A stretch of DNA of 64,000 nucleotides from Lasioglossum baleicum (taxonomy: Eukaryota; Arthropoda; Insecta; Hymenoptera; Halictidae): contig NC_134930.1 of NCBI RefSeq assembly GCF_051020765.1, forward strand, positions 5,766,001 to 5,830,000, read 5' to 3'. The notes beneath the pieces are model-generated. The model searched no databases, had not been told where the DNA came from, and worked only from the letters and a program-made list of their open reading frames with translations. Both the position numbers and the translations under genes were made by a program. Every line of letters starts with the position of its first letter. Within the stretch, counting starts at the first letter, position 1. Positions 47,221 through 61,300 of the stretch are shown piece after piece.

Positions 47221-49900
47221 AGTGTATACCAGTCCCGGGGGCACCGGTAAGTCCCTTCTCGGCCTCATGGCTAAGAAGGTAGTGTATACCAGTTCGGGGA
47301 CGAAACCGGTGAATCCCATCTTGGCCTCCTGGCTAAGAAGGTAGTGTATACCTGTTCGCGGAAGACACCGATCAGTCCCATCTCGGCCTCATGGCTAAGA
47401 AGGTAGTGTATACCAGATCGGGGACGAAACCGGTGAGTCCCATCTCGGCCTCATGGCTAAGATGGTAGTGTATACCTGTTCGCGGACGACACCGGTAAGT
47501 CCCTTCTCGGCCTCATGGCTAAGAAGGTAGTGTATACCTGTTCGCGGACGACACCGATCAGTCCCATCTCGGCCACATGGCTAAGAAGGTAGTGTATACC
47601 TGTTCGCGGACAACACCGATCAGTCCCAACTCTGCCTCATGGCTAAGAAGGTAGTGTATACCAGTTCCCGACGACACCGGTGAGTCCCATCTCGGCCTCA
47701 TGGCTAAGAAGGTAGTGTATACCTGTTCGCGGACGACACCGATCAGTCCCTTCTCGGCCTCATGGCTAAGAAGGTAGTGTATACCAGTTCGGGGACGAAA
47801 CCGGTGAGTCCCACCTCGGCCTCATGGCTAAGAAGGTAGTGTATACCTGTTCGCGGACGACACCGATCAGTCCCATCTCGGCCTCATGGCTAAGAAGGTA
47901 GTGTATACCAGTTCCGGACGACACCGGTGAGCCCCTTCTCGGCCTCATGGCTAAGTAGGTAGTGTATACCAGTTCCGGACGGCACCGGTAAGTCCCTTCT
48001 CGGCCTCATGGCTAAGAAGGTAGTGTATACCTGTTCGCGGACGACACCGATCAGTCCCATCTCGGCCACATGGCTAAGAAGGTAGTGTATACCTGTTCGC
48101 GGACAACACCGATCAGTCCCATCTCTGCCTCATGGCTAAGAAGGTAGTGTATACCAGTTCCGGACGACACCGGTGAGTCCCATCTCGGCCTCATGGCTAA
48201 GAAGGTAGTGTATACCTGTTCGCGGACGACACCGATCAGTCCCTTCTCGGCCTCATGGCTAAGAAGGTAGTGTATACCAGTTCGGGGACGAAACCGGTGA
48301 GTCCCATCTCGGCCTCATGGCTAAGAAGGTAGTGTATACCTGTTCGCGGACGGCACCGATCAGTCCCATCTCGGCCTCATGGCTAAGAAGGTAGTGTATA
48401 CCAGTTCGGGGACGAAACTGGTGAGTCCCATCTCGGCCTCATGGCTAAGAAGGTAGTGTATACCTGTTCGCGGACGACACCGATCAGTCCCATCTCGGCC
48501 TCATGGCTAAGAAGGTAGTGTATACCTGTTCGCGGACAACACCGATCAGTCCCATCTCGGCCTCATGGCTAAGAAGGTAGTGTATACCAGTTCCGGACGA
48601 CACCGGTGAGTCCCATCTCGGCCTCATGGCTAAGAAGGTAGTGTATACCTGTTCGCGGACGACACCGATCAGTCCCTTCTCGACCTCATGGCTAAGAAGG
48701 TAGTGTATACCAGTTCGGGGACGAAACCGGTGAGTCCCATCTCGGCTTCATGGCTAGGAAGGTAGTGTATACCTGTTCGCGGACGACACCGATCAGTCCC
48801 ATCTCGGCCACATCGCTAAGAAGGTAGTGTATACCTGTTCGCGGACAACACCGATCAGTCCCATCTCGGCCTCATGGCTAAGAAGGTAGTGTATACCAGT
48901 TCCGGACGACACCGGTGAGTCCCACCTCGGCCTCATGGCTAAGAAGGTAGTGTATACCTGTTCGCGGACGACACCGATCAGTCCCTTCTCGGCCTCATGG
49001 CTAAGAAGGTAGTGTATACCAGTTCGGGGACGAAACCGGTGAGTCCCATCTCGGCCTCATGGCTAAGAAGGTAGTGTATACCTGTTCGCGGACGACACCG
49101 ATCAGTCCCATCTCGGCCTCGTGGCTAAGAAGGTAGTGTATACCAGTTCCGGACGACACCGGTAAGTCCCTTCTCGGCCTCATGGCTAAGAAGGTAGTGT
49201 ATACCAGTTCGGGGACGAAACCGGTGAGTCCCATCTCGGCCTCATGGCTAAGAAGGTAGTGTATACCTGTTCGCGTCCGACACCGATCAGTCCCATCTCG
49301 GCCTCATGGCTAAGAAGGTAGTGTATACCAGTTCGGGGACGAAACCGGTGAGTCCCAACTCGGCCTCATGGCTAAGATGGTAGTGTATACCAGTCCCGGG
49401 GGCACCGGTAAGTCCCTTCTCGGCCTCATGGCTAAGAAGGTAGTGTATACCAGTTCGGGGACGAAACCGGTGAATCCCATCTTGGCCTCCTGGCTAAGAA
49501 GGTAGTGTATACCTGTTCGCGGAAGACACCGATCAGTCCCATCTCGGCCTCATGGCTAAGAAGGTAGTGTATACCAGTTCGGGGACGAAACCGGTGAGTC
49601 CCATCTCGGCCTCATGGCTAAGATGGTAGTGTATACCTGTTCGCGGACGACACCGGTAAGTCCCTTCTCGGCCTCATGGCTAAGAAGGTAGTGTATACCT
49701 GTTCGCGGACGACACCGATCAGTCCCATCTCGGCCACATGGCTAAGAAGGTAGTGTATACCTGTTCGCGGACAACACCGATCAGTCCCAACTCTGCCTCA
49801 TGGCTAAGAAGGTAGTGTATACCAGTTCCCGACGACACCGGTGAGTCCCACCTCGGCCTCATGGCTAAGAAGGTAGTGTATACCTGTTCGCGGACGCACC
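46080..49900 (+). repeat. 2,161-bp offset duplication
   Basis: About 46,080-47,740 matches about 48,240-49,900. Shared markers are GACGGCACC, GAAACTGGTGAG, CTCGACCTC (46,519 and 48,680), the D cassette (47,232 and 49,394), CAACTCTGCC and AGTTCCCGACG. The copies differ at single sites, for example AGATCGGGG at ~47,414 versus AGTTCGGGG, and GGTGATTCCC at ~47,064 versus GGTGAGTCCC. Confidence 0.84.
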
Positions 49901-52569
49901 GATCAGTCCCATCTCGGCCTCATGGCTAAGAAGGTAGTGTATACCAGTTCCGGACGACACCGGTAAGTCCCTTCTCGGCCTCATGGCTAAGAAGGTAGTG
50001 TATACCTGTTCGCGGACGACACCGATCAGTCCCTTCTCGGCCTCATGGCTAAGAAGGTAGTGTATACCAGTTCGGGGACGAAACCGGTGAGTCCCACCTC
50101 GGCCTCATGGCTAAGAAGGTAGTGTATACCTGTTCGCGGACGACACCGATCAGTCCCATCTCGGCCTCATGGCTAAGAAGGTAGTGTACACCTGTTCGCG
50201 GACAACACCGATCAGTCCCATCTCGGCCTCATGGCTAAGAAGGTAGTGTATACCAGTTCGGGGACGAAACCGGTGAGTCCCAACTCGGCCTCATGGCTAA
50301 GAAGGTAGTGTATACCTGTTCGGGGACGAAACCGGTGAGTCCCATCTCGGCTTCATGGCTAGGAAGGTAGTGTATACCTATTCGCGGACGACACCGATCA
50401 GTCCCATCTCGGCCTCATGGCTAAGAAGGTAGTGTATACCAGTTCCGGACGACACCGGTGAGCCCCTTCTCGGCCTCATGGCTAAGTAGGTAGTGTATAC
50501 CAGTTCCGGACGGCACCGGTAAGTCCCTTCTCGGCCTCATGGCTAAGAAGGTAGTGTATACCTGTTCGCGGACGACACCGATCAGTCCCATCTCGGCCAC
50601 ATGGCTAAGAAGGTAGTGTATACCTGTTCGCGGACAACACCGATCAGTCCCATCTCTGCCTCATGGCTAAGAAGGTAGTGTATACCAGTTCCGGACGACA
50701 CCGGTGAGTCCCATCTCGGCCTCATGGCTAAGAAGGTAGTGTATACCTGTTCGCGGACGACACCGATCAGTCCCTTCTCGGCCTCATGGCTAAGAAGGTA
50801 GTGTATACCAGTTCGGGGACGAAACCGGTGAGTCCCACCTCGGCCTCATGGCTAAGAAGGTAGTGTATACCTGTTCGCGGACGACACCGATCAGTCCCAT
50901 CTCGGCCTCATGGCTAAGAAGGTAGTGTATACCAGTTCCGGACGACACCGGTAAGTCCCTTCTCGGCCTCATGGCTAAGAAGGTAGTATATACCAGTTCG
51001 GGGACGACACCGATCAGTCCCATCTCGGCCTCATGGCTAAGAAGGTAGTGTATACCAGTTCCGGACGACACCGGTAAGTCCATTCTCGGCCTCATGGCTA
51101 AGAAGGTAGTGTATACCAGTTCGGGGACGAAACCGGTAAGTCCCTTCTCGGCCTCATGGCTAAGAAGGTAGTGTATACCAGTTCGGGGACGAAACCGGTG
51201 AGTCCCATCTCGGCCTCATGGCTAAGAAGGTAGTGTATACCTGTTCGCGGACGACACCGATCAGTCCCATCTCGGCCTCGTGGCTAAGAAGGTAGTGTAT
51301 ACCAGTTCCGGACGACACCGGTAAGTCCGTTCTCGGCCTCATGGCTAAGAAGGTAGTGTATACCAGTTCCGGACGACACCGGTAAGTCCGTTCTCGGCCT
51401 CATGGCTAAGAAGGTAGTGTATACCTGTTCGCGGACGACACCGATCAGTCCCTTCTCGGCCTCATGGCTAAGAAGGTAGTGTATACCAGTTCGGGGACGA
51501 AACCGGTGAGTCCCACCTCGGCCTCATGGCTAAGAAGGTAGTGTATACCTGTTCGCGGACGACACCGATCAGTCCCATCTCGGCCTCGTGGCTAAGAAGG
51601 TAGTGTATACCAGTTCCGGACGACACCGGTAAGTCCGTTCTCGGCCTCATGGCTAAGAAGGTGGTGTATACCAGTTCCGGACGACACCGGTAAGTCCGTT
51701 CTCGGCCTCATGGCTAAGAAGGTAGTGTATACCTGTTCGCGGACGACACCGATCAGTCCCTTCTCGGCCTCATGGCTAAGAAGGTAGTGTATACCAGTTC
51801 GGGGACGAAACCGGTGAGTCCCACCTCGGCCTCATGGCTAAGAAGGTAGTGTATACCTGTTCGCGGACGACACCCATCAGTCCCATCTCTGCCTCATGGC
51901 TAAGAAGGTAGTGTATACCAGTTCCGGACGACACCGGTAAGTCCCTTCTCGGCCTCATGGCTAAGAAGGTAGTATATACCAGTTCGGGGACGACACCGAT
52001 CAGTCCCATCTCGGCCTCATGGCTAAGAAGGTAGTGTATACCAGTTCCGGACGACACCGGTTTGTGCCTTCTCGGCCTCATGGCTAAGAAGGTAGTGTAT
52101 ACCAGTTCGGGGACGAAACCGGTGAGTCCCATCTCGGCCTCATGGCTAAGAAGGTAGTGTATACCAGTTCCGGACGACACCGGTGAGTCCCATCTCGGCC
52201 TCATGGCTAAGAAGGTAGTGTATACCTGTTCGCGGACGACACCGATCAGTCCCTTCTCGGCCTCATGGCTAAGAAGGTAGTGTATACCAGTTCGGGGACG
52301 AAACCGGTGAGTCCCATCTCGGCCTCATGGCTAAGAAGGTAGTGTATACCTGCTCGCGGACGACACCGATCAGTCCCATCTCGGCCTCGTGGCTAAGAAG
52401 GTAGTGTATACCAGTTCCGGACGACACCGGTAAGTCCCTTCTCGGCCTCATGGCTAAGAAGGTAGTGTATACCAGTTCGGGGACGAAACCGGTGAGTCCC
52501 ATCTCGGCCTCATGGCTAAGAAGGTAGTGTATACCTGTTCGCGTCCGACACCGATCAGTCCCATCTCGG

Positions 52570-54620
52570 CCTCATGGCTAAGAAGGTAGTGTATACCAGT
52601 TCGGGGACGAAACCGGTGAGTCCCAACTCGGCCTCATGGCTAAGATGGTAGTGTATACCAGTCCCGGGGGCACCGGTAAGTCCCTTCTCGGCCTCATGGC
52701 TAAGAAGGTAGTGTATACCAGTTCGGGGACGAAACCGGTGAATCCCATCTTGGCCTCCTGGCTAAGAAGGTAGTGTATACCTGTTCGCGGAAGACACCGA
52801 TCAGTCCCATCTCGGCCTCATGGCTAAGAAGGTAGTGTATACCAGTTCGGGGACGAAACCGGTGAGTCCCATCTCGGCCTCATGGCTAAGATGGTAGTGT
52901 ATACCTGTTCGCGGACGACACCGGTAAGTCCCTTCTCGGCCTCATGGCTAAGAAGGTAGTGTATACCTGTTCGCGGACGACACCGATCAGTCCCATCTCG
53001 GCCACATGGCTAAGAAGGTAGTGTATACCTGTTCGCGGACAACACCGATCAGTCCCATCTCTGCCTCATGGCTAAGAAGGTAGTGTATACCAGTTCCCGA
53101 CGACACCGGTGAGTCCCATCTCGGCCTCATGGCTAAGAAGGTAGTGTATACCTGTTCGCGGACGACACCGATCAGTCCCTTCTCGGCCTCATGGCTAAGA
53201 AGGTAGTGTATACCAGTTCGGGGACGAAACCGGTGAGTCCCACCTCGGCCTCATGGCTAAGACGGTAGTGTATACCTGTTCGCGGACGACACCGATCAGT
53301 CCCATCTCGGCCTCATGGCTAAGAAGGTAGTGTATACCAGTTCCGGACGACACCGGTAAGTCCCTTCTCGGCCTCATGGCTAAGAAGGTAGTGTATACCT
53401 GTTCGCGGACGACACCGATCAGTCCCTTCTCGGCCTCATGGCTAAGAAGGTAGTGTATACCAGTTCGGGGACGAAACCGGTGAGTCCCACCTCGGCCTCA
53501 TGGCTAAGAAGGTAGTGTATACCTGTTCGCGGACGACACCGATCAGTCCCATCTCGGCCTCATGGCTAAGAAGGTAGTGTACACCTGTTCGCGGACAACA
53601 CCGATCAGTCCCATCTCGGCCTCATGGCTAAGAAGGTAGTGTATACCAGTTCGGGGACGAAACCGGTGAGTTCCAACTCGGCCTCATGGCTAAGATGGTA
53701 GTGTATACCAGTCCCGGGGGCACCGGTAAGTCCCTTCTCGGCCTCATGGCTAAGAAGGTAGTGTATACCAGTTCGGGGACGAAACCGGTGAATCCCATCT
53801 TGGCCTCCTGGCTAAGAAGGTAGTGTATACCTGTTCGCGGAAGACACCGATCAGTCCCATCTCGGCCTCATGGCTAAGAAGGTAGTGTATACCAGTTCGG
53901 GGACGAAACCGGTGAGTCCCATCTCGGCCTCATGGCTAAGATGGTAGTGTATACCTGTTCGCGGACGACACCGGTAAGTCCCTTCTCGGCCTCATGGCTA
54001 AGAAGGTAGTGTATACCTGTTCGCGGACGACACCGATCAGTCCCATCTCGGCCACATGGCTAAGAAGGTAGTGTATACCTGTTCGCGGACAACACCGATC
54101 AGTCCCATCTCTGCCTCATGGCTAAGAAGGTAGTGTATACCAGTTCCCGACGACACCGGTGAGTCCCATCTCGGCCTCATGGCTAAGAAGGTAGTGTATA
54201 CCTGTTCGCGGACGACACCGATCAGTCCCTTCTCGGCCTCATGGCTAAGAAGGTAGTGTATACCAGTTCGGGGACGAAACCGGTGAGTCCCACCTCGGCC
54301 TCATGGCTAAGAAGGTAGTGTATACCTGTTCGCGGACGACACCGATCAGTCCCATCTCGGCCTCATGGCTAAGAAGGTAGTGTATACCAGTTCCGGACGA
54401 CACCGGTAAGTCCCTTCTCGGCCTCATGGCTAAGAAGGTAGTGTATACCTGTTCGCGGACGACACCGATCAGTCCCTTCTCGGCCTCATGGCTAAGAAGG
54501 TAGTGTATACCAGTTCGGGGACGAAACCGGTGAGTCCCACCTCGGCCTCATGGCTAAGAAGGTAGTGTATACCTGTTCGCGGACGACACCGATCAGTCCC
54601 ATCTCGGCCTCATGGCTAAG
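52570..54620 (+). repeat. 1,050-bp (17-monomer) tandem duplication
   Basis: 52,570-53,570 repeats at 53,620-54,620. The D cassettes are at 52,661 and 53,711 and AGTTCCCGACG occurs in both. The length equals 17 x 62 minus one base for each of two C units and two for the D unit. The same 1,050-bp pair is present in the downstream 7.47-kb copy (60,127 and 61,177), so it predates that duplication. A GAGTTCC variant near 53,671 is private to one copy. Confidence 0.88.
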
Positions 54621-56310
54621 AAGGTAGTGTATACCAGTTCCGGACGACACCGGTGAGTCCCATCTCGGCCTCATGGCTAAGAAGGTAGTGTATACCTGTT
54701 CGCGGACGACACCGATCAGTCCCTTCTCGACCTCATGGCTACGAAGGTAGTGTATACCAGTTCGGGGACGAAACCGGTGAGTCCCATCTCGGCTTCATGG
54801 CTAGGAAGGTAGTGTATACCTGTTCGCGGACGACACTGATCAGTCCCATCTCGGCCACATCGCTAAGAAGGTAGTGTATACCTGTTCGCGGACAACACCG
54901 ATCAGTCCCATCTCGGCCTCATAGCTAAGAAGGTAGTGTATACCTGTTCGCGGACGACACCGATCAGTCCCTTCTCGGCCTCATGGCTAAGAAGGTAGTG
55001 TATACCAGTTCGGGGACGAAACCGGTGAGTCCCACCTCGGCCTCATGGCTAAGAAGGTAGTGTATACCTGTTCGCGGACGACACCGATCAGTCCCATCTC
55101 GGCCTCATGGCTAAGAAGGTAGTGTATACCAGTTCCGGACGACACCGGTAAGTCCCTTCTCGGCCTCATGGCTAAGAAGGTAGTGTATACCAGTTCCGGA
55201 CGACACCGGTGAGTCCCATCTCGGCCTCATGGCTAAGAAGGTAGTGTATACCTGTTCGCGGACGACACCGATCACTCCCTTCTCGGCCTCATGGCTAAGA
55301 AGGTAGTGTATACCAGTTCCGGACGACACCGGTAAGTCCCTTCTCGGCCTCATGGCTAAGAAGGTAGTGTATACCAGTTCCGGACGACACCGGTAAGTCC
55401 CTTCTCGGCCTCATGGCTAAGAAGGTAGTGTATACCTGTTCGCGGACGACACCGATCAGTCCCTTCTCGGCCTCATGGCTAAGAAGGTAGTGTATACCAG
55501 TTCGGGGACGAAACCGGTGAGTCCCACCTCGGCCTCATGGCTAAGAAGGTAGTGTATACCTGTTCGCGGACGACACCGATCAGTCCCATCTCGGCCTCAT
55601 GGCTAAGAAGGTAGTGTATACCAGTTCCGGACGACACCGGTGAGTCCCATCTCGGCCTCATGGCTAAGAAGGTAGTGTATACCTGTTCGCGGACGACACC
55701 GATCAGTCCCTTCTCGACCTCATGGCTAAGAAGGTAGTGTATACCAGTTCGGGGACGAAACCGGTGAGTCCCATCTCGGCTTCATGGCTAGGAAGGTAGT
55801 GTATACCTGTTCGCGGACGACACTGATCAGTCCCATCTCGGCCACATCGCTAAGAAGGTAGTGTATACCTGTTCGCGGACAACACCGATCAGTCCCATCT
55901 CGGCCTCATAGCTAAGAAGGTAGTGTATACCTGTTCGCGGACGACACCGATCAGTCCCTTCTCGGCCTCATGGCTAAGAAGGTAGTGTATACCAGTTCGG
56001 GGACGAAACCGGTGAGTCCCACCTCGGCCTCATGGCTAAGAAGGTAGTGTATACCTGTTCGCGGACGACACCGATCAGTCCCATCTCGGCCTCATGGCTA
56101 AGAAGGTAGTGTATACCAGTTCCGGACGACACCGGTAAGTCCCTTCTCGGCCTCATGGCTAAGAAGGTAGTGTATACCAGTTCCGGACGACACCGGTGAG
56201 TCCCATCTCGGCCTCATGGCTAAGAAGGTAGTGTATACCTGTTCGCGGACGACACCGATCAGTCCCTTCTCGGCCTCATGGCTAAGAAGGTAGTGTATAC
56301 CAGTTCGGGG
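54360..56310 (+). repeat. 987-bp (16-monomer) tandem duplication
   Basis: 54,360-55,320 repeats at 55,347-56,310. CTCGACCTC (54,727 and 55,714), ACACTGATC and CTCATAGC variants occur in both. The corresponding place in the downstream 7.47-kb copy (near 62.2-62.7 kb) has only one copy. Either the duplication is younger than the 7.47-kb event or the other copy lost it. Confidence 0.87.
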
Positions 56311-57039
56311 ACGAAACCGGTGAGTCCCATCTCGGCCTCATGGCTAAGAAGGTAGTGTATACCTGTTCGCGGACGACACCGATCAGTCCCATCTCGGCCT
56401 CGTGGCTAAGAAGGTAGTGTATACCAGTTCCGGACGACACCGGTAAGTCCCTTCTCGGCCTCATGGCTAAGAAGGTAGTGTATACCAGTTCGGGGACGAA
56501 ACCGGTGAGTCCCATCTCGGCCTCATGGCTAAGAAGGTAGTGTATACCTGTTCGCGTCCGACACCGATCAGTCCCATCTCGGCCTCATGGCTAAGAAGGT
56601 AGTGTATACCAGTTCGGGGACGAAACCGGTGAGTCCCAACTCGGCCTCATGGCTAAGATGGTAGTGTATACCAGTCCCGGGGGCACCGGTAAGTCCCTTC
56701 TCGGCCTCATGGCTAAGAAGGTAGTGTATACCAGTTCGGGGACGAAACCGGTGAATCCCATCTTGGCCTCCTGGCTAAGAAGGTAGTGTATACCTGTTCG
56801 CGGAAGACACCGATCAGTCCCATCTCGGCCTCATGGCTAAGAAGGTAGTGTATACCAGTTCGGGGACGAAACCGGTGAGTCCCATCTCGGCCTCATGGCT
56901 AAGATGGTAGTGTATACCTGTTCGCGGACGACACCGGTAAGTCCCTTCTCGGCCTCATGGCTAAGAAGGTAGTGTATACCTGTTCGCGGACGACACCGAT
57001 CAGTCCCATCTCGGCCACATGGCTAAGAAGGTAGTGTAT

Positions 57040-58380
57040 ACCTGTTCGCGGACGACACCGATCAGTCCCATCTCGGCCTCATGGCTAAGAAGGTAGTGTA
57101 TACCAGTTCCGGACGACACCGGTAAGTCCCTTCTCGGCCTCATGGCTAAGAAGGTAGTATGTACCAGTTCGGGGACGACACCGATCAGTCCCATCTCGGC
57201 CTCATGGCTAAGAAGGTAGTGTATACCAGTTCCGGACGACACCGGTAAGTCCCTTCTCGGCCTCATGGCTAAGAAGGTAGTGTATACCAGTTCGGGGACG
57301 AAACCGGTGAGTCCCACCTCGGCCTCATGGCTAAGAAGGTAGTGTATACCTGTTCGCGGACGACACCGATCAGTCCCATCTCGGCCTCATGGTTAAGAAG
57401 GTAGTGTATACCAGTTCGGGGACGAAACCGGTGAGTCCCATCTTGGCCTCCTGGCTAAGAAGGTAGTGTATACCTGTTCGCGGACGACACCGATCAGTCC
57501 CATCTCGGCCTCATGGCTAAGAAGGTAGTGTATACCAGTTCGGGGACGAAACCGGTGAGTCCCATCTCGGCCTCATGGCTAAGATGGTAGTGTATACCTG
57601 TTCGCGGAGGACACCGATCAGTCCCATCTCGGCCTCATGGCTAAGCAGGTAGTGTATACCAGTTCCGGACGACACCGGTGAGTCCCATCTCGGCCTCATG
57701 GCTAAGAAGGTAGTGTATACCAGTTCGGGGACGAAACCGGTGAGTCCCATCTCGGCCTCATGGCTAAGATGGTAGTGTATACCAGTTCCGGGGGCACCGG
57801 TAAGTCCATTCTCGGCCTCATGGCTAAGAAGGTAGTGTATACCAGTTCGGGGACGAAACCGGTGAGTCCCATCTCGGCCTCATGGCTAAGATGGTAGTGT
57901 ATACCTGTTCGCGGACGACACCGATCAGTCCCATCTCGGCCTCATGGCTAAGAAGGTAGTGTATACCAGTTCGGGGACGAAACCGGTGAGTCCCATCTCG
58001 GCCTCATGGCTAAGATGGTAGTGTATACCTGTTCGCGGACGACACCAATCAGTCCCATCTCGGCCTCATGGCTAAGAAGGTAGTGTATACCAGTTCCGGA
58101 AGACACCGGTGAGTCCCATCTCGGCCTCATGGCTAAGAAGGTAGTGTATACCAGTTCGGGGACGAAACCGGTGAGTCCCACCTCGGCCTCATGGCTAAGA
58201 AGGTAGTGTATACCTGTTCGCGGACGACACCGATCAGTCCCATCTCGGCCTCATGGCTAAGAAGGTAGTGTATACCAGTTCCGGACGACACCGGTAAGTC
58301 CCTTCTCGGCCTCATGGCTAAGAAGGTAGTGTATACCAGTTCGGGGACGAAACCGGTGAGTCCCATCTCGGCCTCATGGC
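57040..58380 (+). repeat. 1.3-kb block shared with 31.4-32.7 kb
   Basis: This stretch matches ~31,371-32,711 at a constant offset of 25,669. Shared marks are the GTATGTACC unit (57,154 and 31,485), TGGTTAAG (57,390 and 31,721), CGGAGGACACC, the CCGGGGGC D-like unit and GGAAGACACC. Flanking sequence on both sides belongs instead to the 51-63-kb higher-order family. It looks like a block moved or converted across about 25 kb of array, direction unknown. Private changes here include CTAAGCAGG near 57,644 and ACACCAATC near 58,045. Confidence 0.82.
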
Positions 58381-61300
58381 TAAGAAGGTAGTGTATACCA
58401 GTTCCGGACGACACCGGTGAGTCCCATCTCGGCCTCATGGCTAAGAAGGTAGTATATACCAGTTCGGGGACGACACCGATCAGTCCCATCTCGGCCTCAT
58501 GGCTAAGAAGGTAGTGTATACCAGTTCCGGACGACACCGGTAAGTCCATTCTCGGCCTCATGGCTAAGAAGGTAGTGTATACCAGTTCGGGGACGAAACC
58601 GGTAAGTCCCTTCTCGGCCTCATGGCTAAGAAGGTAGTGTATACCAGTTCGGGGACGAAACCGGTGAGTCCCATCTCGGCCTCATGGCTAAGAAGGTAGT
58701 GTATACCTGTTCGCGGACGACACCGATCAGTCCCATCTCGGCCTCGTGGCTAAGAAGGTAGTGTATACCAGTTCCGGACGACACCGGTAAGTCCGTTCTC
58801 GGCCTCATGGCTAAGAAGGTAGTGTATACCAGTTCCGGACGACACCGGTAAGTCCGTTCTCGGCCTCATGGCTAAGAAGGTAGTGTATACCTGTTCGCGG
58901 ACGACACCGATCAGTCCCTTCTCGGCCTCATGGCTAAGAAGGTAGTGTATACCAGTTCGGGGACGAAACCGGTGAGTCCCACCTCGGCCTCATGGCTAAG
59001 AAGGTAGTGTATACCTGTTCGCGGACGACACCGATCAGCCCCATCTCGGCCTCGTGGCTAAGAAGGTAGTGTATACCAGTTCCGGACGACACCGGTAAGT
59101 CCGTTCTCGGCCTCATGGCTAAGAAGGTAGTGTATACCAGTTCCGGACGACACCGGTAAGTCCGTTCTCGGCCTCATGGCTAAGAAGGTAGTGTATACCT
59201 GTTCGCGGACGACACCGATCAGTCCCTTCTCGGCCTCATGGCTAAGAAGGTAGTGTATACCAGTTCGGGGACGAAACCGGTGAGTCCCACCTCGGCCTCA
59301 TGGCTAAGAAGGTAGTGTATACCTGTTCGCGGACGACACCCATCAGTCCCATCTCTGCCTCATGGCTAAGAAGGTAGTGTATACCAGTTCCGGACGACAC
59401 CGGTAAGTCCCTTCTCGGCCTCATGGCTAAGAAGGTAGTATATACCAGTTCGGGGACGACACCGATCAGTCCCATCTCGGCCTCATGGCTAAGAAGGTAG
59501 TGTATACCAGTTCCGGACGACACCGGTTTGTGCCTTCTCGGCCTCATGGCTAAGAAGGTAGTGTATACCAGTTCGGGGACGAAACCGGTGAGTCCCATCT
59601 CGGCCTCATGGCTAAGAAGGTAGTGTATACCAGTTCCGGACGACACCGGTGAGTCCCATCTCGGCCTCATGGCTAAGAAGGTAGTGTATACCTGTTCGCG
59701 GACGACACCGATCAGTCCCTTCTCGGCCTCATGGCTAAGAAGGTAGTGTATACCAGTTCGGGGACGAAACCGGTGAGTCCCATCTCGGCCTCATGGCTAA
59801 GAAGGTAGTGTATACCTGTTCGCGGACGACACCGATCAGTCCCATCTCGGCCTCGTGGCTAAGAAGGTAGTGTATACCAGTTCCGGACGACACCGGTAAG
59901 TCCCTTCTCGGCCTCATGGCTAAGAAGGTAGTGTATACCAGTTCGGGGACGAAACCGGTGAGTCCCATCTCGGCCTCATGGCTAAGAAGGTAGTGTATAC
60001 CTGTTCGCGTCCGACACCGATCAGTCCCATCTCGGCCTCATGGCTAAGAAGGTAGTGTATACCAGTTCGGGGACGAAACCGGTGAGTCCCAACTCGGCCT
60101 CATGGCTAAGATGGTAGTGTATACCAGTCCCGGGGGCACCGGTAAGTCCCTTCTCGGCCTCATGGCTAAGAAGGTAGTGTATACCAGTTCGGGGACGAAA
60201 CCGGTGAATCCCATCTTGGCCTCCTGGCTAAGAAGGTAGTGTATACCTGTTCGCGGAAGACACCGATCAGTCCCATCTCGGCCTCATGGCTAAGAAGGTA
60301 GTGTATACCAGTTCGGGGACGAAACCGGTGAGTCCCATCTCGGCCTCATGGCTAAGATGGTAGTGTATACCTGTTCGCGGACGACACCGGTAAGTCCCTT
60401 CTCGGCCTCATGGCTAAGAAGGTAGTGTATACCTGTTCGCGGACGACACCGATCAGTCCCATCTCGGCCACATGGCTAAGAAGGTAGTGTATACCTGTTC
60501 GCGGACAACACCGATCAGTCCCATCTCTGCCTCATGGCTAAGAAGGTAGTGTATACCAGTTCCCGACGACACCGGTGAGTCCCATCTCGGCCTCATGGCT
60601 AAGAAGGTAGTGTATACCTGTTCGCGGACGACACCGATCAGTCCCTTCTCGGCCTCATGGCTAAGAAGGTAGTGTATACCAGTTCGGGGACGAAACCGGT
60701 GAGTCCCACCTCGGCCTCATGGCTAAGAAGGTAGTGTATACCTGTTCGCGGACGACACCGATCAGTCCCATCTCGGCCTCATGGCTAAGAAGGTAGTGTA
60801 TACCAGTTCCGGACGACACCGGTAAGTCCCTTCTCGGCCTCATGGCTAAGAAGGTAGTGTATACCTGTTCGCGGACGACACCGATCAGTCCCTTCTCGGC
60901 CTCATGGCTAAGAAGGTAGTGTATACCAGTTCGGGGACGAAACCGGTGAGTCCCACCTCGGCCTCATGGCTAAGAAGGTAGTGTATACCTGTTCGCGGAC
61001 GACACCGATCAGTCCCATCTCGGCCTCATGGCTAAGAAGGTAGTGTACACCTGTTCGCGGACAACACCGATCAGTCCCATCTCGGCCTCATGGCTAAGAA
61101 GGTAGTGTATACCAGTTCGGGGACGAAACCGGTGAGTCCCAACTCGGCCTCATGGCTAAGATGGTAGTGTATACCAGTCCCGGGGGCACCGGTAAGTCCC
61201 TTCTCGGCCTCATGGCTAAGAAGGTAGTGTATACCAGTTCGGGGACGAAACCGGTGAATCCCATCTTGGCCTCCTGGCTAAGAAGGTAGTGTATACCTGT

